From Chloroflexota bacterium (GTDB lineage: Bacteria > Chloroflexota > Anaerolineae > UBA4142), in assembly GCA_016208315.1 (NCBI GenBank), contig JACQYF010000102.1, forward strand, positions 42,435 to 106,434: a DNA stretch of 64,000 bases. Reading direction: 5' to 3'. The translations under genes and the position numbers were made by a program. Shown here one piece after another: positions 43,191 to 51,010 of the stretch (position 1 is its first letter; every line of letters starts with the position of its first letter). The notes below the pieces were generated by a model. The model worked only from the letters and a program-made list of their open reading frames with translations. It was not told the origin of the DNA and did no database searches.

Positions 43191-44405
43191 TCACGGCAGC
43201 ACCCGCCGCGTCCAATCCATCGGGTCCACGTACTCGCCGTTGACGAACATGCTCCAGTGCAAATGGTTGCCGGTCGAAAGGCCGGTCGTGCCCACTTTGC
43301 CGATCAGGTCGCCCGCGTCTACCATTTGCCCAACTTGCACGGCGAGTTCCGACTGGTGGTAATACGCGCTGTAGACGCCTAACCCGTGATCTACGACCAC
43401 CATGTTGCCGCGTACCTGCGTCAAGCCGGCGAACACGACGCGCCCGCGCGCATCTGAGTAAATCGCCGTGCCACCCGGGACCGAAAAATCCGTGCCCTCA
43501 TGGCCGCACGGGCCGACCGGTCCGCCATTGTACGAGCGCCGCGTGCCAAAGTTTGACGAGATTCTTCCCGCCAGCGGTTGACGGAATGCGCCACTCCACA
43601 ATCGCGCGGTCGTGCGCGGGCTGACGAGGGCCGCCAGTTGCTCCGCCTCGCGCTTGACGAGCGTTTGATCGCTGAGCACTGCGGCGACGCTCGGCGCGAG
43701 CGTCACATTCTCGACGGGGAATGCCGTGGTTTGGATCGTCACGTTCGCGCTCTCCGTTGTGGTTTGACCGTCGAGATCGGTTTCGGTCAAGTTCAGCGGA
43801 GAGGTTCCGAGTTTCGCGCAGCGCGAAATTCCGACCAGCGCGTAGTAGAAACCGGCCGAGCGCGTGAACGAAAGCGTCTGACCGCTAAACGTGCCGGAAA
43901 CCGACGCCAAATTGGGACGCGCGACCTGGATCAGCAGCGTGCCGCCCTGGCGCACGAATTGCGGATCAATCGTCAGTCCCGGCTTGGCGAGCGTCACACT
44001 GTTGGGAATCGCGAGCGCCTGGCCCACCCAGATGAGATTCGGGTTCGGAAGTCCATTCAGGTCCGACAGCGCGCGCATCGTCGTGCCATAGCGCAGCGCA
44101 ACGCGATAAAGTGAATCGCCGGGTTGGACGATGTAGGAGGTGGTCGGCGCGGGCACGGCGCTATCCGTGCCGGGGACGAGCAGCGTTTGACCGACGCGAA
44201 TCGTATCGCTGGTCAAACCGTTCAGTTTCTTGATGGCGACGATGGTGGTCTGATAACGGATGGCGATGGCGTAAAGCGTATCGCCGGATTGGACGAGGTA
44301 CGTTTCGGGCGGACCGGGCGGAGGCGCCGCGTCAGCGGCGGGAGGAACGAGCGCGAACGCGAACACACACAACGCAAGCGCAACGCCGATACGGAGAGAG
44401 CGCAT
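43191..44405 (-). CDS. Secreted LysM-M23 peptidoglycan endopeptidase
   Basis: A 404-residue cell-wall hydrolase. A signal peptide (1-27) leads to two LysM domains (about 34-80 and 87-133, with SGDTLYAIAIRYQTT and PGDSLYRVALRYGTT), a beta-rich middle and a C-terminal M23 domain with GHEGTDF, YYHQSELAV and an intact GNHLHWSM zinc site. Unlike the M23-like protein at 16742-17815, all metal ligands are kept, so it should be active. A TATAAT box lies upstream with AAGGAG before ATG 44405. It is divergent from rel. Confidence 0.93.
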   Translation of the reverse strand: MRSLRIGVALALCVFAFALVPPAADAAPPPGPPETYLVQSGDTLYAIAIRYQTTIVAIKKLNGLTSDTIRVGQTLLVPGTDSAVPAPTTSYIVQPGDSLYRVALRYGTTMRALSDLNGLPNPNLIWVGQALAIPNSVTLAKPGLTIDPQFVRQGGTLLIQVARPNLASVSGTFSGQTLSFTRSAGFYYALVGISRCAKLGTSPLNLTETDLDGQTTTESANVTIQTTAFPVENVTLAPSVAAVLSDQTLVKREAEQLAALVSPRTTARLWSGAFRQPLAGRISSNFGTRRSYNGGPVGPCGHEGTDFSVPGGTAIYSDARGRVVFAGLTQVRGNMVVVDHGLGVYSAYYHQSELAVQVGQMVDAGDLIGKVGTTGLSTGNHLHWSMFVNGEYVDPMDWTRRVLP

Positions 44406-44425
44406 CCCATTCTCCTTTCGGCGCT

Positions 44426-44455
44426 ATTATAGCATTTTGTAGGGCAAGTTGCCAA
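44426..44455 (-). promoter_or_regulatory. Promoter of the LysM-M23 gene
   Basis: On the minus strand TTGGCA (44455-44450), an 18-bp spacer and TATAAT (44431-44426). It is embedded in a 13-bp-arm palindrome (44438-44466, core TGTAGGGCAAGTT) that also lies just upstream of the rel promoter. Confidence 0.6.
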
Positions 44456-44472
44456 CTTGCCCTACAGCACTG

Positions 44473-44501
44473 TTGCCAAAACACTATCGTTCGTGTACAA
44501 T
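44473..44501 (+). promoter_or_regulatory. Promoter of rel, predicted leaderless transcript
   Basis: TTGCCA (44473-44478), a 17-bp spacer and TACAAT (44496-44501). The predicted start of transcription, about 44508, is three bases before ATG 44511, and no ribosome site is present. Confidence 0.65.
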
Positions 44502-44510
44502 TGTCGCCAA

Positions 44511-46688
44511 ATGATGACGGTGGAAGCTCTCGGAATTCACGGCCTCGTGGCGCAGATTCAAGCGTATAATCCCAAGAGCGATGCGGCGCGCATTCAGCGC
44601 GCGTACGAATTGGCTGTCACGGCCCACGGCGAGCAAATGCGCTCGACCGGTCATCCGTACATCACGCATTGCCTCACCGTCGCGTTCATTCTCGGCGACT
44701 TGCACATGGACGACGACACGATCGCCGCGGGCTTGCTGCACGACGTTCCCGAGGATACCAGCATCTCACTCGACACGATCCGCGCGCAATTCGGCGACGA
44801 TGTGGCGCGGTTGGTGGACGGCGTGACCAAGCTGTCGAAACTGCGCTTCGGGATGGAGCAGACCGAGGCGGAATCGCTGCGCAAGATGTTCATGGCGATG
44901 GCCGAGGAGATTCGCGTCGTGCTCATCAAGCTCGCCGACCGCTTGCACAACATGCGGACGCTGTACGCGCTCGCACCGGAAAAACAGCGCCGCATTGCGC
45001 GCGAGACGATGGAGATTTTCGCGCCGCTCGCCAACCGGCTCGGCATTTACAACGTCCGCCGCGAACTTGAAGACCTCGCGCTGAAATACCTCGATCCCCC
45101 CAAGTACACCGAAATCGAAACGCTCCTCGCCGAAGACAAGGACGATTCGCAGGCCTTTATCACCCAAGCCATTACCATCTTGCGCGAGGAACTGGCCAAA
45201 GAAAACGTCGTCCTGCACGAGATCAGCGGTCGTCCCAAACACATTTACAGCATCTACACCAAGATGCGGCGCAAGGCGCGCGATTTCTCCCAAATCTACG
45301 ATCTGCGCGCGATCCGCGTCATCGTGGACAGCGTGCGCGATTGCTACGTGGTGCTCGGCATCGTCCACAGTCTCTGGACGCCGATCCCGAACGAGTTCGA
45401 CGATTACATCGCCAAGCCGAAAGAAAACCTCTACCAATCCTTGCACACGGCCGTGATCGGCCCGGCAGGCAAACCGCTGGAGGTGCAGATTCGCACGCTG
45501 GAAATGCACCAACTGGCCGAGTTCGGCATCGCCGCGCACTGGCTGTACAAGGAATCCGATTCGAAGCACGACGCGGCGTTCGAGCACAAGATCAACTGGT
45601 TGCGCCAAATGATGGATTGGCGCAAGGACATCGTGGATGCCGGCGTATTCGTGGACTCGATCAAGACGGATGAATTTCAGGATCAGGTCTACGTGTTCAC
45701 GCCCAAAGGCGCGATCATCGAGCTGGCGACGGGCGCGACGCCGATTGATTTTGCCTACCACATCCACACCGAAATCGGCCACCGCTGCCGCGGCGCCAAA
45801 GTGAACGGGCGCATCGTGCCCCTCGACTATCACCTCCGCACCGGCGACCGCGTCGAAATCCTCACCGCCAAGAAAGGCAATCCCAGCCGCGATTGGTTGA
45901 ATCCGGGGTTGGGACTCGTCCACACCGCGCGCGCGAAACAAAAGATTCGCCAATGGTTCAAAGGCCAGGCGCGCGCGGAGGCGATTGCCGACGGGCGCGA
46001 GCTGCTCGACAAGGAATTACACCGGCTCGGCTTCGACCAGCGCAACCTGGACGAGCTGGCGAAATTCTTTAACTATAAAAGCGCGGACGATTTGCTCGAG
46101 GCGATCGGGCACGCCGACCTGAGCATCTCGACGCTCAGCGTCAAGCTCCTCGAAGCCGAACGCGCCAAGACCGAACCGCCGGTCGAGACGCCGCCGCCGA
46201 CGCCGGTCCTGCCCAAGGCCCCCGAGACGGCGGTGACCATCGAGGGCATCGGCGATGTGCTGCAGCGGCTCGCGCGCTGCTGCAACCCGCTCCCCGGCGA
46301 CGACGTGGTCGGCTTTATCACGCGCGGGCGCGGCGTGACGATCCATCGCCGCGATTGCCGCAACCTGCTCGACATGGACGACGAGAAGGAGCGTTTGATC
46401 GCGATTGATTGGAAGAAGGGCGCGGAAAAGGCCTATCCGGTGCTCGTGCGCGTGGAGGCGTTCGACCGCTCCGGGTTGGTGCATGACATTTCGGGGATCG
46501 TCGCGACGGAGAAAGTGAACATGATGTCGGCGAGCGCGGTGGTGAGCCGCAAGGACCGCATCGCCATCATCACCGCGACGCTCGAGATCGCGAGCGCGGA
46601 CCAGTTGACGCGCATCCTCAACAAGATTGATCGCCTGCCAAATGTCATCGAGGCGCGGCGCGTCACGAATAGCGGCGATGGAAATTAG
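44511..46688 (+). CDS. rel: Bifunctional (p)ppGpp synthetase/hydrolase (RelA/SpoT)
   Basis: A 725-residue stringent-response enzyme. The HD hydrolase domain (about 30-185) keeps HPYITHCLTVAFIL, LLHDVPEDT and LADRLHNMRT. The synthetase domain (about 230-345) has GRPKHIYSIYTKM, YDLRAIRVIV and ENLYQSLHTAVIG, and the TGS domain is near 385-450 (VFTPKGAIIELATGATPIDFAY). A C-terminal ACT domain begins near 650. Catalytic sequences for both activities appear intact, so it makes and degrades the alarmone. ATG 44511 or 44514 is used. Confidence 0.96.
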   Translation: MMTVEALGIHGLVAQIQAYNPKSDAARIQRAYELAVTAHGEQMRSTGHPYITHCLTVAFILGDLHMDDDTIAAGLLHDVPEDTSISLDTIRAQFGDDVARLVDGVTKLSKLRFGMEQTEAESLRKMFMAMAEEIRVVLIKLADRLHNMRTLYALAPEKQRRIARETMEIFAPLANRLGIYNVRRELEDLALKYLDPPKYTEIETLLAEDKDDSQAFITQAITILREELAKENVVLHEISGRPKHIYSIYTKMRRKARDFSQIYDLRAIRVIVDSVRDCYVVLGIVHSLWTPIPNEFDDYIAKPKENLYQSLHTAVIGPAGKPLEVQIRTLEMHQLAEFGIAAHWLYKESDSKHDAAFEHKINWLRQMMDWRKDIVDAGVFVDSIKTDEFQDQVYVFTPKGAIIELATGATPIDFAYHIHTEIGHRCRGAKVNGRIVPLDYHLRTGDRVEILTAKKGNPSRDWLNPGLGLVHTARAKQKIRQWFKGQARAEAIADGRELLDKELHRLGFDQRNLDELAKFFNYKSADDLLEAIGHADLSISTLSVKLLEAERAKTEPPVETPPPTPVLPKAPETAVTIEGIGDVLQRLARCCNPLPGDDVVGFITRGRGVTIHRRDCRNLLDMDDEKERLIAIDWKKGAEKAYPVLVRVEAFDRSGLVHDISGIVATEKVNMMSASAVVSRKDRIAIITATLEIASADQLTRILNKIDRLPNVIEARRVTNSGDGN

Positions 46689-46695
46689 ACACGTA

Positions 46696-46763
46696 GGGGC
46701 GGGGTCTCCCCGCCCTGTTTCCACCACCCAACGTGCGAAGAAAGGGCGGGGAGACCCCGCCCC
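46696..46763. terminator. Bidirectional hairpin between convergent genes (GTAGGGGC family)
   Basis: Perfect 21-bp arms, each starting or ending with GGGGCGGGGTCTCCCC, lie between rel and the convergent small membrane gene. It is likely to stop both transcripts and belongs to the GTAGGGGC repeat family. Confidence 0.7.
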
Positions 46764-46768
46764 TGCAA

Positions 46769-46999
46769 TCACCGTGACACCACCTCGACGACTTTGAGCA
46801 GCAGCCAGATCAGCGCGATCAGCCCGAAGATGAGCGCAAAGCACGCCATAGCGGTGAAGAACGCGGTCCCGCCCCAGATCAGCGCGATCAGGCCGCCGCC
46901 CACAACCAGCGTGATGACGATTCCCCCGATAATCAACTCCCGCTCGACCTGCCCCTGATACCGGCGTGAATTAAAGGGATGATCCGGCTTTTGCGCCAT
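46769..46999 (-). CDS. Small two-helix membrane protein
   Basis: A 76-residue protein. A polar N-terminal part (MAQKPDHPFNSRRYQGQVE) precedes two hydrophobic helices (about 22-42 and 47-68), with a short basic end. ATG 46999 has AAGGAGC at good spacing. Function unknown. It is divergent from the gene at 47096 and convergent with rel. Confidence 0.75.
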   Translation of the reverse strand: MAQKPDHPFNSRRYQGQVERELIIGGIVITLVVGGGLIALIWGGTAFFTAMACFALIFGLIALIWLLLKVVEVVSR

Positions 47000-47045
47000 G
47001 CTGCTCCTTGCCATTCCAATTTGCATTCCATTATAGCACTCTGTC

Positions 47046-47074
47046 TTGTCTTTTCCCAACTCTTGCGGTACAAT
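47046..47074 (+). promoter_or_regulatory. Promoter of the gene at 47096
   Basis: TTGTCT (47046-47051), a 17-bp spacer and TACAAT (47069-47074), followed by AAAGGG (47083-47087 region) and GTG 47096. Confidence 0.6.
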
Positions 47075-47095
47075 GCTGGCGAAAGGGACAGCATT

Positions 47096-48088
47096 GTGAC
47101 TCGCTGGCTAGACCTGAACGATTTGATCGCCATTCGGCAATTGCAACGGCGCGGCGTCGCGCTGGATCTCGAACGCGCCGTGTTGTGGCCGCACTCGCCG
47201 CTGTACGCCGCGTTCGCCGCGCATTTGCCGTTCAGCCCTTTCGGTGCGGACACGATTATCCTCTACCCGCCGGCGGGTCGCGGCCGCGCGTTGGGCTTGA
47301 TCCAGGTGCGCCAGCGTCCTCGCCGTCCCGAAGCCGACATCACCTTTATCGCGCCCGCGCTCGACGCGCGCGAAGACGCCGTCTCGATCTGGTATCGCCT
47401 GCTCGCCGAATGCACGCAGCACATCGGCGAACGGGGTGGGCAGCGGTTATTCGCGCAAATCGCGGGCGGCAACGGCATCGAAGATGTTTTGCGCCAGTCG
47501 GGTTTTGGCGTTTACGCGCACGAAGATGTTTACCGTCTCGCCGACCGGCCCGCCAACGTCGCGAAAACCAATCTGCTCCGCCGCCAACGGTCGCGCGACA
47601 CCTGGAACCTGATGCGTCTGTATGGGCAGACGACGCCGCGCCCCGTGCAAATCGCCGAAGGCATGTTGAGTACCGAGGAGCAAGGGGGCAAGCTGCGCAA
47701 TTGGTGGGACCCGTCGCTCGGCAGCGGCTATGTGCTGCCGGCGGACCGCGAGTTGGCAGGCGCGGTGCGCGTGCAGCGCGGCAGCGCCGCGTATTGGCTG
47801 CGCTTTTGGCTCCATCCCCAAGCCCACGACCACGCGGAAACGCTCCTCCGCAACGCGATCTCGTTGCTCTGGGCGGCGCCGCGGCGGCCCATCTACGTCA
47901 GCGTGCGCGACTATGAAAGCGGATTGCGCGCGCCGCTCGAAGACCTCGGCTTTCGCTACCTCTACACGCGCAGCTTGCTCGTCAAGCACACCACCGCGCG
48001 CGTCAAAGAGCCATTCATCAAGCTGGTCCCCGCGCTCGAAAAACGCGCCGAACCCGCGGCCAGCGTCGCGCACCACTCGAATCAGTAA
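47096..48088 (+). CDS. Unknown protein, GNAT-like
   Basis: A 330-residue protein. GTG 47096 is chosen because it has AAAGGG eight bases before it and follows a promoter; an upstream in-frame reading lacks both. Secondary-structure feel and phrases such as GLIQVRQRPRRPEADITFIAP and EDVLRQSGFGVYAHEDVYRLA recall tandem GNAT acetyltransferase folds, in which the second half (AYWLRFWLHPQAHDHAETLL, RPIYVSVRDYESGLRAPLED) repeats the pattern. No confident family. The stop codon falls in the first unit of a 7-bp-periodic repeat. Confidence 0.6.
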   Translation: MTRWLDLNDLIAIRQLQRRGVALDLERAVLWPHSPLYAAFAAHLPFSPFGADTIILYPPAGRGRALGLIQVRQRPRRPEADITFIAPALDAREDAVSIWYRLLAECTQHIGERGGQRLFAQIAGGNGIEDVLRQSGFGVYAHEDVYRLADRPANVAKTNLLRRQRSRDTWNLMRLYGQTTPRPVQIAEGMLSTEEQGGKLRNWWDPSLGSGYVLPADRELAGAVRVQRGSAAYWLRFWLHPQAHDHAETLLRNAISLLWAAPRRPIYVSVRDYESGLRAPLEDLGFRYLYTRSLLVKHTTARVKEPFIKLVPALEKRAEPAASVAHHSNQ

Positions 48089-48170
48089 ACAGTGAACAGT
48101 GAACAGTGAACAGTGAACAGTGAACAGGTTTCAGTTTTTACTGTTTACTGCTGACTGTTCACTGTTCACC
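48083..48170. repeat. 7-bp-periodic inverted repeat (CAGTGAA units), second copy
   Basis: About five tandem CAGTGAA heptamers form the left arm and TTTACTG/TTCACTG heptamers the right arm. It includes the stop codon of the upstream gene and lies before the promoter of the sugar cluster. Confidence 0.85.
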
Positions 48171-48175
48171 GATTT

Positions 48176-48204
48176 TTCACGTTTTCCCCCACTCGCGGTA
48201 TAAT
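48176..48204 (+). promoter_or_regulatory. Promoter of the polysaccharide cluster, near-leaderless
   Basis: A perfect TATAAT (48199-48204) lies 17 bp after TTCACG. Transcription would begin near 48211, five bases before ATG 48216. No ribosome site is present. Confidence 0.6.
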
Positions 48205-48215
48205 TGCGCGCGCTG

Positions 48216-50252
48216 ATGAAGAATTTGCAATGGCAAGTCAGTTGGGCGCGATTTGACCGCGCGGCGCTGCTGTTGATCGTGCTGCTCGCGTTCGCGCTGC
48301 GCGCATATCGTCTGGGCGCGCAGGCGATCTGGTGGGACGAGAGTCTCAGTGTTTACCGCGCCACCCGCGACCTCGGCGCGGTGCTCGCGAACACCATCCT
48401 CATCCAGAACGTCGTTACGACCGATACGTTGCCCGCGCTCTATTTTGTGTTACTCCATTTCCTCGTTCCCTTTTTCGGAACCTCCGAATTTGCCCTGCGC
48501 TTTTTTTCACTCGCCGCCAACGTCGCGACGATTCCGCTCCTCTACGTCCTTGCCCGGCGCCTCACTCCCCTCCCCTGTTCGCCGGGTTTGCGCGCGTCCA
48601 CCCATACTCCCCTCCCCCAATCACCGGGATTGGACACCACTACCCACACTCCCCTCCCCTGTTCGCCGATTTTGCGAACGGGGGAGGGGCCGGGGGTGGG
48701 GGTCATCGCCGCCCTCCTCGGCGCGCTCTCCCCATTCTACGTGTGGTACGCGCAAGAGGCGCGCCCGTACGCGCTCGTCCTGTTCTGGAGCACGCTCGCG
48801 GTGTACGCGCTCGCGCGCGCGTTCGCGCCAAAGACCCGAAGGGTTTTCCGAAACCCTTCGGGTCTACGATGGATCATGGTCTACCTCCTCTCCGCCATCG
48901 CCGCGCTCTACACGCACTATTACGCCATCTTTCTACTTCCCTTTCACGTCGTCCTCATCGCCGTCCTCGTCTGGCGAAAACAGCGCGCGTGGATTATGCT
49001 CCCCGCGCTCCCGCTCGCATCGGCCATGCTTCTCATCCCGATCATCCGGTCGAGTATGGCGGGCAATGTAGGCGCCGGGCCGGACTTTGTGCCGCTCGAC
49101 ATCATCTTGCGCGATCTCCTCAACTCCTTCACCGTCGGCATCACCGTAGATATGGCTCAGATTTTCTGGATTGACCTCGTGATGCTCGCGTTGTTCCTCA
49201 TCGGCATTATCCGAATTACGAATTACGAATTACGAATTGGTCTTCTCACCTACCTCTTCCTTCCGGTCCTCGCCGTCTTCGCCGCCTCCTACTTTCGCCC
49301 GATCTACCAAAACTCGCGTTATTTGATCGCGATCAGCCCCGCGTTCTATCTCGGCGTGGCCGTAGGGATTGTCGCGCTAGCGCGGCGATGGCGGGCGCTC
49401 GCGGTCCCGGCGCTTGTCGTCTTTATCGCCGGCGCGGCGATTTCGCTCAACAACCTCTATTTCGATCCGCGCTATGGCAAGGACGATCACCGCGCCTGGG
49501 CCGAGGCGTTGCGCGAGCGCGTACGCCCCGGCGATTTTCTGATCCTCGATTCGCCTCACACCGAGGAATTGTTCCAATACTATGCGCGCGATGTCGTGTC
49601 GTGGCAATCGCTGCCGATCTTGGACACGAATTCGCCGAGCGCCGACCTGGCCGCGATTCGCGATGCGTATCGCCAGAACGCGCGCATCTGGTTTCTCGAG
49701 ATGGCCGTCGCCTTTGACGATCCGGACGCGCGCATCGCCAAACTGCTAAATGAAAATGGCGTGCTGCTCGACCGCGTCAATTTTCGCGCGACGAGCACTG
49801 AAATTGCGCTCTCACTTTTCGTTCCTACTCTCCCGGTCGCGCAAGCCGGCCAGATCGCCCATCCGCTCGAGATCGCGTTTGCGGGCAATTTGCGCCTCTG
49901 CGGGTACTCTGCGCCGCGTACGCTTCAGGCCGGTCGGCGCAGCATCGTCGAATTATTCTGGCTGCTTGACGAGCCGGTGGGCGAGGATTACGCGGTATCG
50001 CTGCGCCTGGTCAACGCCGCGGGCGATGCGGTCGCGCAATGGGACAGCGTGCCATTGGGCAATCGCGCCGGCAGCTCGACGTGGCGCGCCAAGACAATCG
50101 TGGTGGACGCGCACGATCTGCCCATCGCTGCGGGCACGCCGCCAGGCACCTACCATCTGCAGGTCGTACCGTATCACGCGGCGACCGGCAACGCGTTGGG
50201 CGATGTGGTGACGCTCGGCGAGATCTTAGTCGTGAATGGTGAGGGGCAGTGA
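48216..50252 (+). CDS. GT39-like membrane glycosyltransferase with inserted repeats
   Basis: A 678-residue integral membrane protein of the PMT/ArnT type. The N-terminal helix, IWWDESLSVYRA (the usual Asp-Glu pair outside the membrane) and about ten further helices form the catalytic part; a beta-rich C-terminal domain of about 230 residues follows. Such enzymes move sugars from polyprenyl carriers. Three repeat elements lie in frame: CCCTCCCC-type (48563-48703), AGACCCGAAGGG hairpin (48832-48865) and AATTACG heptamers (49212-49238), all apparently in loops between helices. The stop overlaps the next gene by GTGA. Confidence 0.85.
   Translation: MKNLQWQVSWARFDRAALLLIVLLAFALRAYRLGAQAIWWDESLSVYRATRDLGAVLANTILIQNVVTTDTLPALYFVLLHFLVPFFGTSEFALRFFSLAANVATIPLLYVLARRLTPLPCSPGLRASTHTPLPQSPGLDTTTHTPLPCSPILRTGEGPGVGVIAALLGALSPFYVWYAQEARPYALVLFWSTLAVYALARAFAPKTRRVFRNPSGLRWIMVYLLSAIAALYTHYYAIFLLPFHVVLIAVLVWRKQRAWIMLPALPLASAMLLIPIIRSSMAGNVGAGPDFVPLDIILRDLLNSFTVGITVDMAQIFWIDLVMLALFLIGIIRITNYELRIGLLTYLFLPVLAVFAASYFRPIYQNSRYLIAISPAFYLGVAVGIVALARRWRALAVPALVVFIAGAAISLNNLYFDPRYGKDDHRAWAEALRERVRPGDFLILDSPHTEELFQYYARDVVSWQSLPILDTNSPSADLAAIRDAYRQNARIWFLEMAVAFDDPDARIAKLLNENGVLLDRVNFRATSTEIALSLFVPTLPVAQAGQIAHPLEIAFAGNLRLCGYSAPRTLQAGRRSIVELFWLLDEPVGEDYAVSLRLVNAAGDAVAQWDSVPLGNRAGSSTWRAKTIVVDAHDLPIAAGTPPGTYHLQVVPYHAATGNALGDVVTLGEILVVNGEGQ
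48563..48703. repeat. CCCTCCCC/GTTCGCCG repeat cluster inside a gene
   Basis: Several CTCCCCTCCCC blocks and GTTCGCCG ends alternate, closing with GCGAACGGGGGAGGGG. They encode low-complexity TPLPCSPG and HTPLPQSPG segments. Read in frame within the glycosyltransferase at 48216-50252. Confidence 0.85.
48832..48865. repeat. AGACCCGAAGGG hairpin element inside a gene
   Basis: The same perfect 15-bp arms as at 13019-13052, here with loop TCCG, read in frame as KTRRVFRNPSGLR in the glycosyltransferase at 48216-50252. Confidence 0.88.
49212..49238. repeat. AATTACG heptamer repeat inside a gene
   Basis: Nearly four tandem AATTACG units, read in frame as RITNYELRI. Confidence 0.9.
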
Positions 50253-51010
50253 GCCGAGAAGAAATGTTGATGCGCCGCGACGAATACGCGGTCATGTTCC
50301 AGGTCGAAGATAATTACTGGTGGTATCGAGGGTTGCGCACGCTCTTGCAGCAAGCGCTCGCGCGTTACGCGCCGCCGAACGCGATGATTCTCGACGCGGG
50401 CTGCGGCACGGGCGCGAATCTGCAAATCCTGCAAGCGCATGGCCGTGCCATCGGCATTGACATTTCCGAAGAGGCCATCGAGTTCTGCCGCGCGCGCGGC
50501 ATCCCGCAGGACCGCGCCTTTATGGCTTCGGTCACCGATTTGCCGTTCCCCGACGAACTGTTCGATCTCGCCGTATCGTTCGACGTAATCTGCAATATAC
50601 CGGACGACGTCGCCACCTTTGCCGAGATTGGACGCGTGCTCAAGCCGGGCGGTCGTCTGATCACGCAACTGCCCGCGTACCAATGGCTGTGGAGCACACA
50701 CGATGTCGCGGTCGGCCATCAGCGCCGGTACAGCGCCCGCGAGCTGCGCGCCAAAGTGACGCGCGCGGGCCTCGAGATCGAACGGCTCACGCACACGAAC
50801 GCGCTATTCCTCCCCTTCGTCATCGCGGGGCGTCTGGCGCGGCGGCGGGCGTTAGGGAACGGTCAAGCCGTGCAGTCCGATTTGACCACGCCATTGCCGC
50901 GTCCCGTGAACGATTCGCTCGGCGCCCTCGTCGCGGCCGAAATGCGCGCGGTCGCGCGCGTGAACTTTCCGGTGGGGTTATCCGTGCTCGTCGTCGCAAG
51001 GAAGAGATGA
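50249..51010 (+). CDS. SAM-dependent methyltransferase
   Basis: A 253-residue class I methyltransferase. Motif I is ILDAGCGTGANLQ, followed by GIDISEEAIEF and the post-motif FAEIGRVLKPGGRLITQLPAY. Start GTG 50249 overlaps the previous stop codon (GTGA), and the end overlaps the next start (ATGA), so it is translationally coupled on both sides. Its place inside the glycosyltransferase cluster suggests it modifies the lipid carrier or sugar. Confidence 0.88.
   Translation: MSREEMLMRRDEYAVMFQVEDNYWWYRGLRTLLQQALARYAPPNAMILDAGCGTGANLQILQAHGRAIGIDISEEAIEFCRARGIPQDRAFMASVTDLPFPDELFDLAVSFDVICNIPDDVATFAEIGRVLKPGGRLITQLPAYQWLWSTHDVAVGHQRRYSARELRAKVTRAGLEIERLTHTNALFLPFVIAGRLARRRALGNGQAVQSDLTTPLPRPVNDSLGALVAAEMRAVARVNFPVGLSVLVVARKR

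Noticed and set aside
44766..45953. Minus-strand open frame of about 395 codons opposite rel
   Set aside because: Antisense shadow of strongly conserved Rel domains.
50683..51006. In-frame upstream extension of the glycosyltransferase at 51007
   Set aside because: The extension lies in the wrong frame of the methyltransferase and is Arg-rich; ATG 51007 starts directly before the first membrane helix and overlaps the previous stop.
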